Assembly: GCA_013397075.1 (NCBI GenBank)
Contig: VWZS01000654.1
Coordinates: 583,231-647,230, forward strand
DNA: 64,000 nt
DNA from: Rhabdornis inornatus
Taxonomy: Eukaryota > Chordata > Aves > Passeriformes > Rhabdornithidae
Direction: 5' to 3'
The notes beneath the pieces were generated by a model. That model was given only the letters and a program-made list of their open reading frames with translations, did not search any database and had not been told where the DNA came from. Below are positions 38,601-49,492 of the stretch, piece by piece (the stretch's first letter is position 1; each line of letters begins with the position of its first letter). Made by a program: the position numbers and the translations under genes.

Positions 38601-40359
38601 AGGACTCTATGTTCTTATTTCTTTTTTTTTTTTTTACTAGTATAGCAAATATCTATTAACTAAAAAATTCTCTTTTTACCCTGTCTCTCTCTGTTCCATT
38701 GAGCTTTTTCAGATGGCACTCCCCTGTTAGGAAACTGAGAGCTTAGTTATTTGTTTCATATAACTCCTTTTTTACTCTTGGCAGCAGTGTTCTAGATCGA
38801 TGACATCCTTATGCAGAAACCAAGAGACCAACAACCCCTTAACCTGTGCTTACACAGCAACTGTCACCCAGTGCTCACCACCACCTGTAGATGTTCATTA
38901 CAAAGCACATTATAACTGTGCTCACTACTGTGAGGAACCCAAAAGCTGATTCCAAGGAAGGAAGGACTAATCCTGCCCAATATAGTTTTTCTTAGAAGTG
39001 TTCTAGTGTGGCAGAGCACCCAGTTCCTACCCTGTCTTACCAAGATTGAGATTGTGATTATAAATTTCAAAGCTCATAGATTTACCTTCAACTCTAAGCA
39101 TTTTGAATAATCTCCTGCAGTCGACAAATCTGTTTTATCCATCATTTCTGCCTTGCAAAACGATCACTAAATCACCGTATGGAAATTTGACTGATGGTAT
39201 ACTCTCCCTTGCTCCTCTGACATCAAGTATTTAAAACTAATGTTAATAGCCATAGATTGCCCTAGTTTGTGGTATTGTCTCTGTCTTCAGTCAGTCTGAA
39301 TTATTTTCACCATTATCATTTCCAAAATGGAAACAATATATTTTTTGACTTTGCAGTCTTGCAGTTCTATCTAGACTCCATATCAGTGCAAGGGGGGGAA
39401 ACGTCATTAAGAAAAGGATTAATTCTGAGAAATGGTAAATTGAATTATTGATTGCAAGGTTTCCTGATGCTTTGCCTGATCCCAGAAAAACATAATTTGT
39501 CCACTCTTGAAAAGCTTAGAAGTCCCTTTCCATTACATAAAGGAAATGTTGTATAAATAGCCTGAAAGAATATTTCATTTTATCATGTGTAATTATGTGG
39601 TTGTGTGCCATGCATAACTCTGTGGAATGTCAATTATTGACACGCAATGTAGCCCTCCATAATGAACCCTTAAAGAAAATAAAGAGCCTAGTTCTATTAT
39701 GCCTTAAATACTTTTTCATAACACCTAAAATGAAGGCAAAAGGGATCCTTATCATACATTGTTTAATTCTTGCTGATATTCAGATTCCCAGGCCATGAAA
39801 TTTTCTGAAGAATATGTTCCTTTGCAGGAAATTATGTTGAAACATAACTCCAAGTAAAAAAGTAAATATTACTAATACCTTGATATGAAAGGGAAGCTAT
39901 TGAACAAATCTACTCTTTTTCATAATTCACTTGCTATAACTCTATCTAACTTTGAATCTCATTGATGTCAACAGGGAACTGCAGCCTATCACAGAAACCC
40001 TCCTTTAAATCTCCTGTAAAAACACATGTACTGTTCGAAACTTCACAGAGCTTTGCTTGTGAGTTGCCATAATTGAGACAAGATGCAGAGAGGTGATAGT
40101 ATAGGAAACAACAGAAAAATTAATGAAATACCTTCAAAAAGCAAACTCGTACAGCATGAACATCGTCTTTCCAGCTGTGTGTTCAGCAGAAAATTCAACA
40201 GGAACTGTTTTCAGCCCTGGATAGAGTAATAACATAGATGACACACCAAGGAAGCTCCCCAGCAGTCCACACATCAGGGCTTAGACTGAGCTTAGCAGGA
40301 GCACGGTTCTCCACATGGTTCCCCTCTGCTTAGCACTGCTCACTTCTTTGCTTCTTGAC
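35677..40359. other. Unassigned AT-rich DNA
   Basis: No supported feature. A 125-codon minus-strand frame at 36401-36778 has an acidic run (NQEDEEEEN) but no domain, and ends without splice context. Treated as chance. Confidence 0.4.
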
Positions 40360-40745
40360 TGTCCGATGAACTCATGCATATTCCATGAGAGATTAAATTT
40401 TAAAACAAAGAGAACAAGACTGTTCTTAAGGATAAGCCTAAGATTTTTAGAATAATTGCCTAGCCTAAGCCTGTAATATAACCTGTAGATAGACCCTAGA
40501 ATATAAGCTTATACTATATCTGCCTCATTATTTTCAATAGCAGAAGCTAGGCAATATTAAACTTAAAAAAAAAAAAGGGTAGGTAATGGATTGGTTTTGG
40601 GGAATAAAACCCCTCATGGTTCAGTATAGTAGGATTGAGTTGATTTAACCTGATGTGTTCCTATACTAATCAACCTCAGCACAGTACTCATGCAATAGAC
40701 AAAGCCAGACAAAAACTGAGCTGTGCCTGTGACTTGTGTTTGACA
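40360..40745 (+). mobile_element. Possible second LTR-like segment
   Basis: A block starting TGTCCGATGAACTCATGC contains a TATA-like GAATATAAGC near 40500 and a poly(A)-signal-like GGAATAAAACC near 40600. The spacing suits an old LTR. It lies about 230 bases upstream of the clear solo LTR. I cannot find a proper CA end or target-site duplication or name a family. Confidence 0.22.
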
Positions 40746-40972
40746 GAAGAATTATACCTTTGTGAAGAATATTTCAAGGAGTGCTAGATGAAGTCTGAGA
40801 TATAAGAATACTTATTACCCTACAGAAAATGTGTGACAAGTGCAGCTGACAGGAAAACCACTTGCTTTATTTTTCTTTTCTAGGGAATTCAAACATTTTC
40901 TTATTCTGTTGAAGAATACAGTTGGAGATGAGAAACGAGATGTGATGTTAAAGAAATATGAGTGTGAGGGGT

Positions 40973-41515
40973 TGTCGTGGTTTAACCATATCCATCAGAT
41001 CAGCCCCAGATGCCTGCTTACTCACTGCCTCACTATGGAATGGCAGAGAGAATCCAAAGAGCAAAAGTAAGAAAACTCCTGGGTTGAGATAAGTAGAGTT
41101 TAATAGGTAAAGAAAAAAAAAATAATTCACCACTTGCCAGCTGTGTTCAGCCATCCAGAAATCAGGGCTCCATCACATGTTACTCAGGAAGACAAATGAC
41201 TTATCTTGCAATGTTCCTCTCTCTCCTCCCTCTTCCACCAGCTTTTTACTGCTGATCATGATGCCATGGGGTCTGGAATAACTGACTTGGGGTCAGCTGT
41301 TCTAGCTGTGTTCCCTTCCACCTCCTTGTGCCCCCACAGGATCCTCACTGGTACAGTGGGGTGAGGAGCAGAAGAGGCCTTGACGCCGTGTTAGAGCTGC
41401 TCAGCAGCCAGAAAACATTTCTGCATTAGCAACACAGTTTGCAGTACAAGTCCAAAACACAGCCACATAAAAGCTACTGAGAGTAAAATTAACTCCATCC
41501 CAGCCAAAACCAGCA
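40973..41515 (-). mobile_element. Solo LTR of an avian endogenous retrovirus (ERVL-like)
   Basis: On the plus strand it runs from TGTCGTGGTTTAACC to CCCAGCCAAAACCAGCA, so both ends have the TG...CA form of an LTR. Internal landmarks 'cctgggttgagataag' and 'agagtttaatag' are those of a well-known LTR class abundant in birds, which I place with the ERVL group from memory. I assign the minus strand because the family is usually written starting TGCTGGTTTTGGCTGGG; orientation is less certain than identity. No retroviral genes flank it, so it is a solo LTR left by recombination. The adjacent 5-base flanks (GGGGT and TCAGG) do not match, suggesting age. Length is about 543 bases. CpGs are mostly decayed. 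Confidence 0.82.
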
Positions 41516-44500
41516 TCAGGGAACAGCTGCACAACTCTCCAGAGATGCCTGCCCTCTTTCTCATAGAACTGTTACATGAGATGCACACACTCTGCCAAAG
41601 TTAATACCTTAGTCCTAAAATACTGAGCTTTTGGGGACTGCATTTCAGGTTGCTGTTGCTTCATTAGTCTTTCCAGGGCTTCCTTTCCACAGGGCCAGAA
41701 ATGAGATCTGGGTGGAGCTGCAAGACCCAGAGCTTCTGTCTGTCGCAGAGGCTGCCTGTCCTAAAAACCATTGTCTCCAGCCTGTGCTTCCAGGCTTCTG
41801 TACATTATGCAGGGTACAGAGGTATTCCTCTTGCCCACAGTTTGAAAGAAAACCTGCAAGCAGGCTGACTCAAAACTGTGAATTAGACATTTACAGGTTC
41901 CATGACAAGAACTGGGTTTATTGTCAGAATCAGGTTTGTTCCCCCAAATGTATCAGATAGAGACACCAATTTTGAGAATGCAGACAAGTGTGCTTAGCAT
42001 TAGCACATTGGGTGTCCCAGAGCTGCTGCATGAGGAATAATATGCCAGGAATCTGGACAGAGTAATGTGGAGTTTTCCTGAGCTTTCAGTGTAGGTTTGC
42101 TTGCTGAAAGCTCAGGAGGTTTTCAGTGAAATATTTTATACTCCACCAATTCGTATTTTCCAATGAAACACTGTTTCACCACAAAATATCTCTGTGGTTC
42201 TTGTAGTATATGATCTCCTTAGACTGCTGTCTCAGCTTTAACTGGTAAATAGATAGAAAGGTAAAACCGTCTCCTATGTCAGGATGAAGTTTTTAATTAT
42301 TTTTTCTTTTTTTTGGTGAAATCGAGAATTATGTTATGCTAGACTGTGCCCTTGGGCTTTGCATTACCAACCCCGATGACTGTGGCTCCCTGAATACTTG
42401 TGCTGTTACTTTGAAAAGAAGTAAGGCTCCATTTAATTTTTTATTGAATTCACACCTGGCCATAGTAGCTTACTGCCTGCTACAGAAGTCAGTATCACTG
42501 TAATAAAATGTACCTACCTGGATGTGCTTGAGCATGCAGATAAGAGTAGCATTTTTTTCTCTTTAATGCCATTTTTTTTTTGTTTTCTGATGTTGACTAG
42601 TCTTTTTAAATGTAGTATCTGCAGAATGAGTGCTTTCTCTTAGTCTGAATTTTGTTGTCTTCAGCACAAAGTTGCACAGTCTGACATTTGTGGGCTGTTC
42701 ACACCACATACTGTTTTCAATTGCTTATGTTGCCATCTTTTCAGGCTTCTGTGCTTTTTGCTTTTTATGACTTCAGGGACTCTTCTAATAGCATCCTTAT
42801 TATCTTCCATTATTGTCAGGAATAGGCAGTTGCAGAACTTTGCTCATCATCCCACAGGAAAGGCAGGACTCTTAGCAGCATAGAGAGTTTAAAAATTTTA
42901 AAACAGATGTGAAAATCAGAGCTAGAATTCAGGTATAAAGATTTTTTCTGATGTTTTGGTACTTCTGTTTATGTCCTAGTAAAAACCTGAAAGGATAATG
43001 TTGTACTAAGTGCAACTTGAATGTCTAGAGTAGTTTCTTTAAGAACACATGTTCATGGATATGTGTGCCTTTCCCAGCTAATATGGGTAGATTTGCAGTT
43101 CGCTATTCTAAAGCTTGAATTTATAATTAAATCCGCCCCAGCTTTTCACATTACATAGCAGCTCTAACACTGCTCACATTCTCAGCCCATGGCAAAAAAA
43201 AGTCATTCGAGGTAGGCAAGCTATCAATGAAAAAGATTGAAGGTGAACTGCATTACTATGCACTTGCCATAGTGCATAAAGGGACAGGTACTTGTAACCT
43301 GGTGTATGAACAATTACTAAACTGTAGTAATTTGAAAATGGGTTGTAGTCCCCAGAGTTGAACACGTTTCAGTACCCCTGGTTTATTGCTGGGACACTTC
43401 AGGCCCCTCAGCCTAGAAGAAAAAGTGGGCAATTCAATATCATGATACTAGACCACCTCCTAGTTCCCTTTTAAAACAATGCCTACAATCTACAAGATTA
43501 AGCTCCATCGGTAAATAGAAAAGGAAAGTTTCTTTTATTAATAATTTATTTGTAACAGAAAAGGTTTCATTTTTCTAAAAATATTGTGCTGTGACTTCAC
43601 TTCTGATTGACATACATCGTAACATCATGATTTTGTATTTCTAATAAAAGAGGTTGATTTCTAGGATTTTCTTCAATCTTTAATTGGAATCATAGTGATT
43701 GAGCACCATGTTGAAGGTATAAAGTAATTTAAAAACTAATCGGAAGAGTTTAAAATCAAAACACAGTTCAGGATTGTAATAAAATGAATAAATGTGGTAC
43801 ATTCACCCCTTCTCTACCCTGATCAATGAAAACGAGAATACAGAGATGTGAATATTCTGGCAGAAGCAATAGCCATTCAAAATTTCTGGGTTTAAATTGC
43901 TAAGAACTGGTCCCCATTTCAGGATCCCTATTCCTCTCTATACAGACTTATTTAGATGTGGTTTTCCTTTTTTTCCTTTTAATCATCGAATGATAAAAAT
44001 GCCAGGCACAGTATAAGGATTTTAGGACTTAAACAGGTGAGAATGCACATGAAATCAGATTCAACACTCATAAAGCACCTTGCTTCTGAAACTCTTAAAT
44101 AATAAAATCTAGATTTTAATAAATGCTTGGTGAAAATGCAAGGGAGAGAGCTTCTCTTGATTTTACCACCTTTGTAACAGTGTAACATCATTTACCTAAG
44201 ATTCATGACCTAAGATATACAATGGGAGAAATTAGACAAAAAGCTACTCCCCTTGTCTTTATTATGAAGAAAATATATTTTTATCATCAAAAAGTGTCCG
44301 AATGCCCAGAAGTTACTTAGGATTCTACATTCCTTATACTCTCATTTTACATCCGTACTTAGCAAGCAAAGAGTTTATATTTTAATAAACATATATTTGT
44401 TAATCAATACCTTCACAATTTTATCCTGTGTATACTTTGCTCCTCATGACCACACATTAAGAGGTTCATTCTTCACTATCTCTCAGTCACTACGGAGCGT

Positions 44501-45989
44501 ACTCCACATAAGCCACTAAAATTGCCTTTGAACCACACAGCTCTCAGCTTGATCACTTAGGCAAAGCAGTCCACTTCCTATAAAAAAAGGACTCAGTGTG
44601 TTTCTTTTTTCCCTTCTGTTCAGAGAAGGAGTTCAAACCTCCAATCACAATAGATTTAATCACATATTTTGCCTTTTCCAAAACTTGGACATAGAGCATG
44701 AGTTCAGTGCACACAGCAGAGATACTCTTCAGGGCAGCCCTGAAATGGTGCATACATCTTTCCCTCTGGCTGTCTCCTTGAACATTTCTTTCACAGTGTA
44801 TGTTTGCATGACTGTGAATCCTCTCTTAGAAATATTGTCCTCTCCCATGGGATACTTGATCTTTGTGCTGATTGGATGCAGCTTCTTTATGCTATGCATA
44901 ATAAATTACCAAGCAAGTCAAAACTTTTCCTGAGTATTTAGAGAGGTAAAAGTTAAAGGAAGGAAAAGTGAAGGTCTGCAATAAGTCTTAGGAAGAGCCT
45001 GACAGAGTCCAAGACTGCAATATAAAACTGAAATTCTCCAGAGGAAAAAAAAAAATAAAAGAAAAAGAGGTAAGAAGGAAAGGAAGGAAGACATAAGTAA
45101 GGGAAAGCATTATGAAAACTGTAAATCAAATTTAAGTCAAGATACCAGTGATGCATTTGTATTACAAGGCCAGTTCTCATTATGACCAGAGTTGTCAAAT
45201 AAAGTGTAATTTTCTTCCTTGCTTCCAGTTTGTACCAGAAAGCAGAGGAAAGAGGGGTAATTTCCTCACTTGATTGAAAACTATTCTTTATTATCATATT
45301 TATAAAGCAATTACAGCAATGGGAAAGCGGTCACATGATATTCTTCATCTATAAAAATAACTCTAATGTATTTACAGCATGTATATGAAGAAACAGCTTC
45401 CTTCCATTTGCCAACAACAGAGTGATGCAGCAGCCTCTTGTCCTGGTGAACAAACAACAAAACCCAAAAATGCAGCTTATTATTTATACAAGAAAGAAGG
45501 CCTAGATCAAAAAGTGTCATCCTCAATGTCAGTAGCTGGGTTGCAATCTCAGCTCCTCTGATACTGGTTCAGTAAGAATTGCTATTCTTGTCACATTTGC
45601 AGTGGCATAGAAATTCTAGAAGACTTTCTAGGATTCTCCACAACCACCCTCACACGGCCTACTGCAACATTTTCTTGAAAAAAAATTCAACTGGTCATAT
45701 TTTGAAGCAAAGTATTTTGTCTGGTTGAAAAATGTAATTTAATTGAATGCAATATTTTTAAAGGAATAGATTTGATAAATTTCTAGCTAAAGAAAACAGA
45801 ACAAAACTTCAAAACTTAACAGAAAAAACTTTAAATATCTTGTTTAAAGGTTTTGAAAATGAAAAAAAAAAGCTAGCTTCAAAATGCATAGCATAATTTA
45901 AAAAAATAAAGATTTTGGTGGCATGGCAACAGCTGAACTAGAATTTTCTTTTAATTACCAGTTAGTAAATATGCATATATATTTCTATA
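41516..45989. other. Unassigned DNA
   Basis: No supported gene. Next to the LTR a less AT-rich stretch (41600-42000) holds a 109-codon plus-strand frame (41631-41960) with about ten cysteines but no recognisable pattern. A perfect hairpin follows at 42076-42117 and is listed separately. The remainder is AT-rich and featureless. Confidence 0.4.
42076..42117. repeat. Perfect 14-bp inverted repeat with 14-base loop
   Basis: The left arm TCCTGAGCTTTCAG (42076-42089) and right arm CTGAAAGCTCAGGA (42104-42117) are exact reverse complements, separated by 14 bases. Sequence outside the arms does not pair, so the stem is too short for a typical microRNA precursor. It may be a fossil of an inverted-repeat element or a protein-binding dyad. 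Confidence 0.85.
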
Positions 45990-46076
45990 TAGTTTATTGA
46001 GAGAAATAAAGACACAAAGACATAAAGACCCAGAGACAGGCAGAGATAGAAACAGAGGCAGAGGCAGAAAGACAGA
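45990..46076 (+). repeat. Purine-rich (AGACA)-like imperfect repeat
   Basis: A run of A and G with regular C, repeating units like AAAGACA, AGAGACAGGC and AGAGGC. It is a degenerate GA/ACAGA repeat and gives only charged low-complexity translations. Confidence 0.75.
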
Positions 46077-46678
46077 ATTGGAGGGAAAATATTACATGCT
46101 GAATATTTTTGCAAGACAGAACAATCATCTCCCTTTCTATGCAGCTCTTGAAGTGATAAATGCTTCTGTGCCCCAAACATAAGGGCATTTCTTGATGTCA
46201 AAGTAAATATATTTGAATTGAAAAGTTGAGAAGAAATGTTTCCAGAAATACAAAGGAAGCTGACATTGCTTACAACATCCACTTAACATTCATTCTGTGT
46301 TTGTCCCTGAAAGTGAAACAGAGCTGGGATAAGTTTGGTGGGTGGCCACAGCAGGCTGAAGGAAGGAGGCTGCCCATGAGCATAACACAATACAGAAACC
46401 ACTGCTGGGAATCTGATGAAAGCAGGAATATATAGCCACATGGCTTCTTTCCTGAATACATTTTTGTGCACCATAATGACAGTGATGAATTTGTCTGGTT
46501 TGTATTTGCTGCAAGCAGAAATGAAGACTCTGTCCCAAAACTCATATTTTTTGGGGAAGTCCAGTCTACCAAGTCTGGGTGTTGAGTTTTAGGACTATAA
46601 AGAGTGTTGCATCAACAGCTTAAACTGTTAAAATGGTGTTTAATAGATATGACAAGGACTGGAGTGTCAACCCAAATG

Positions 46679-46681
<3 letters not shown>
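46077..46681. other. Unassigned DNA
   Basis: Nothing recognisable. Overlapping open frames of up to 100 codons on the minus strand are in three different frames at once, which argues for chance. Confidence 0.4.

Positions 46682-46721
<40 letters not shown>
46682..46721 (+). repeat. (GT)20 dinucleotide microsatellite
   Basis: Forty bases of uninterrupted GT. Likely length-variable between individuals and capable of forming Z-DNA under stress. Confidence 0.97.
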
Positions 46722-46723
<2 letters not shown>

Positions 46724-48431
46724 GGATGGAGAGAATTAGGGTCTGTCTTCTCATTGTAAACAGACAAGTCTCAGAGTATTTTCTCGAGGGAAATATTTGT
46801 TAAGTACCTGACTTCTGAGGTAATTGCATCCAATTGTATGTACATTCCAATTGCACTTCAAAAATACTCTGTGACAAAGGCAATTTATGTGAAGACCGGC
46901 AATTTCTAGCAGTGACAGAAAAGTCATAGTCCTCCTCACTTAGCTCTGTGCTGTATTTTAACTTTTGACTGTGGCCAGGGTTAGTGTCCAGAATGTCACT
47001 CCCAGGATTTTGTAGTCAGAGACACTCTGACCCCCCTCCTTGAATGTCTGTTATTGGCATAGGTAAAATTGTGGAGTCCTTGGCAGACATGCTTTAGGAA
47101 AGCATAGCATTCAAAACAGCACATACCCAAAATGTTTTCCAAATGGGCTAGTTTAGAACAAATAAAGGAATGTTGTATTAAAAGTCCAAATGAAGATAAA
47201 ACCCACACATGATCAAATTTAATCACATCAACTAAATTAAGGGAAATCAAATTTAGGTGCCTATTTTCAGAGGCCAGTCCCCTCTGGCTCCCTTTGTCCT
47301 CCAGTAGAGGGAGGTTGACACCTCCAGAGGGAGAGAGCTTGCTGAAGGCAGAGCTTAACTCTTACTCTCTCTGTTCAAAAGATAGGAAACCCAGCAATTA
47401 ACCTGCCCTAGTTACATGGAATTAATCCAAAATAAGGCATCTATTTTTTTTCCCATAGATAATAAAGGGTGTTCAGAGAAGGCAGTTTCCTAATTGGACC
47501 ACTAAATTAGATACTAAAAAGAAAGCAGAATGAATATCCAAAACAGGAAGCAATTCAAGCACAACCACTAACTTCTGGGGGGAAAAAAATGTGAACCCTT
47601 GTTCACATTCATTAAATTTGTTAGTTGGGCTTACATCCTCAGAGTAATCTAAAAACAACAGGGGGTCATCAAGAATGATAGGTGACAGTCACTCTTAGTC
47701 TTGCTTATCTTTGTGAACATCTGGATCACTGCAGCTATTTCAGCAAGTATACTTTGCAGTAACACCATGAAATATGAGTAGGACCTTTCTTAATGTTAAG
47801 TGAATAGTCATCATCAGGACGGGCACGGGCTCTGAGGCTCCAGCCTCACACATTGACATAAAGCAGCTCTGAAGTTGTAGAAAAAGCCATAAAAACATTA
47901 CATAGTGGATGTACCTTTCTGTGAAGCTGGTGGAAAAGTTTCTAACCCATCACTTTTATAAGCCTGGTAATTATCTACTCCCAGCTGTTAAGGGGCGGGG
48001 GTCCATCGGGTAGAGCCTGAGTCATTTAACATGTGTTTTCACAGGGAATACAAGAGAGGACAAATTGTTTCTAAAACTCCACACCTTTATTTAATTATAT
48101 ATAACCTTTAGACTCAGCTGTAACTCAAAAGAAGGCAAGAAGCCTAGGGGTCCCAAACAGGACGTTTGGTTAAGCCCTTTCTCAAAAAAATGTGTTGTTT
48201 AGTTTTAAAAGATTTTGAAATCCTGTCACATCTACAAAGATATCTTTATGTGTCACTTGTACAGAAAGCTAGAAAAATAAATTCAACTCCTCTGTAGGCT
48301 CAAAATTAGTCAAATCCACACATTTTATTTTACAAAGGATTAGATCACTAATGAGAAGATTTCAGGCTTTTCTGGAGGTCAAGATTTTCCTATTTTAACT
48401 AAACTATTAATTGCTTTGCATACGGTTTATG
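46722..48431. other. Unassigned DNA with an inverted-repeat cluster
   Basis: No gene or mobile element recognised. A compact cluster of short inverted repeats lies at 47280-47331 and is listed separately. Confidence 0.4.
47280..47331. repeat. Nested short inverted repeats
   Basis: An outer pair CCCTCTGG/CCAGAGGG (47280-47287, 47324-47331) encloses CTCCCT/AGGGAG (47288-47293, 47308-47313). An alternative tetraloop hairpin GGAGGT-TGAC-ACCTCC lies at 47310-47325. Several exclusive folds are possible. Confidence 0.7.
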
Positions 48432-48502
48432 GAAATATTTTTCTTCCTTTTCTTCTTTTCATTTTTCCTTTCCTTTTCCTTTATTTTTTCTCTTTTCTAC
48501 AG
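48432..48502 (+). repeat. Pyrimidine-rich tract ending in acceptor-like CTACAG
   Basis: About 70 bases of T and C with very few purines, ending TTTTCTACAG. It looks like a 3' splice site, but the following 60 bases soon meet another pyrimidine-AG (TTTTCCAG, ending near 48553) and no convincing donor. Best called a low-complexity tract. Confidence 0.7.
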
Positions 48503-49189
48503 AAAGTCTATGAAGCATAACTAAGAAGTAGATATTTTCTTATTATTTTCCAGGTGGCAAAAGTTTTAAAAATTTAAGAAACACAGTTTCACTCAGCTTA
48601 ATCTGAAAAGAAGAAAAATCATCCCTGTAAAGTTTTCTTCCCAGGGAGAAATTAGTGACTTGCAATTCCAGCAAGAAAAATTTTTCCTGTCTTTCTTTTC
48701 CTTTACTAGGTTCTACTAAATGTAACATTGCCAGCCTTCAGCATATTTTTCAGTAGCTTAAAAGTGAAAGAAAGATTGTCCAGACAATGTTGAATTGGCA
48801 GGAATTGAAGAAGCAATTAACTATTAATCTAACTACAGAAGGACTTACATTAATTTAAGTGTCTGGTCTAATAAATAGAAAATATAGCCTGAAGAAGTGA
48901 AACTGAAATAAATGCGTTTTGAAGCAATAGATAAACAAAGTTTATCTATTATAAAAGAAATGCTCCTGACAAAGGAATAGGATTTCACAGTTTCAGAAAA
49001 CTCTCCAAAGCCTTTATCTTCAGAAGCAAGTAAACGTTGTTAGGGAGGAAATTACAAGAGGAATGTGAGGAATCAGCAGAGCATATCACCACTGGGCAAA
49101 GTTACATTCCTGACTTCTAAGAGGAAAATCCCTTTGCAGACGCACTGACCCAGCAGCCCCCACTGACCAAGGGGAAGCTCTCTAGGATC
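48503..49189. other. Unassigned AT-rich DNA
   Basis: Nothing recognisable. Confidence 0.4.
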
Positions 49190-49492
49190 TGTAGCTGGGC
49201 TCTCCCCTGCAGTGCACTGAGGGACAAGAGACAATGTGTAGGAATAGAAGCAGTAGAGTCACAGACTGGAGAAACATTTTGCCCATGAAGGCAGATGAGC
49301 ATTGGTATCAGTAACACCGAGGTGTTTTTTAAAACCTCCACCCCTGGAGGTTTCAAGGTCTTGGCCGTATATGAAGCCATGAGAAATCTGGTCAGATCTC
49401 TTGGAGACCCTGGTCAGACCAAAGGTTGTTGTAGAAAACTCCTGAGGTCTCTTCCAACACGCATTTTATTGTGACTCTATGATTCTCTAATT
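49190..49492 (+). mobile_element. CR1 LINE, 3' end fragment (diverged)
   Basis: A plus-strand CR1 end with heavy divergence. Landmarks in order are 'gggctctcccctgcagtgca', 'gagggacaagagacaatg', 'gaatagaagcagtagagtcac', a worn 'ggaggtttcaaggtcttggc', 'cctgaggtctcttccaac' and the tail 'attgtgactctatgattctc'. The middle part is scrambled or partly lost, and the 5' part of the element is absent. The order and the final tail motif make CR1 identity firm, though the left edge may be off by about 50 bases. Confidence 0.82.

Noticed and set aside
41631..41960. 109-codon plus-strand frame with about ten cysteines, resembling a secreted cysteine-rich peptide
   Set aside because: No signal peptide, no regular cysteine spacing and no known pattern. 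It lies beside an LTR in unique noncoding-like DNA.
48432..48560. Two successive splice-acceptor-like sites (CTACAG and TTCCAG)
   Set aside because: They are part of a general pyrimidine-rich tract, no credible donor follows, and the reading frames after them close quickly.
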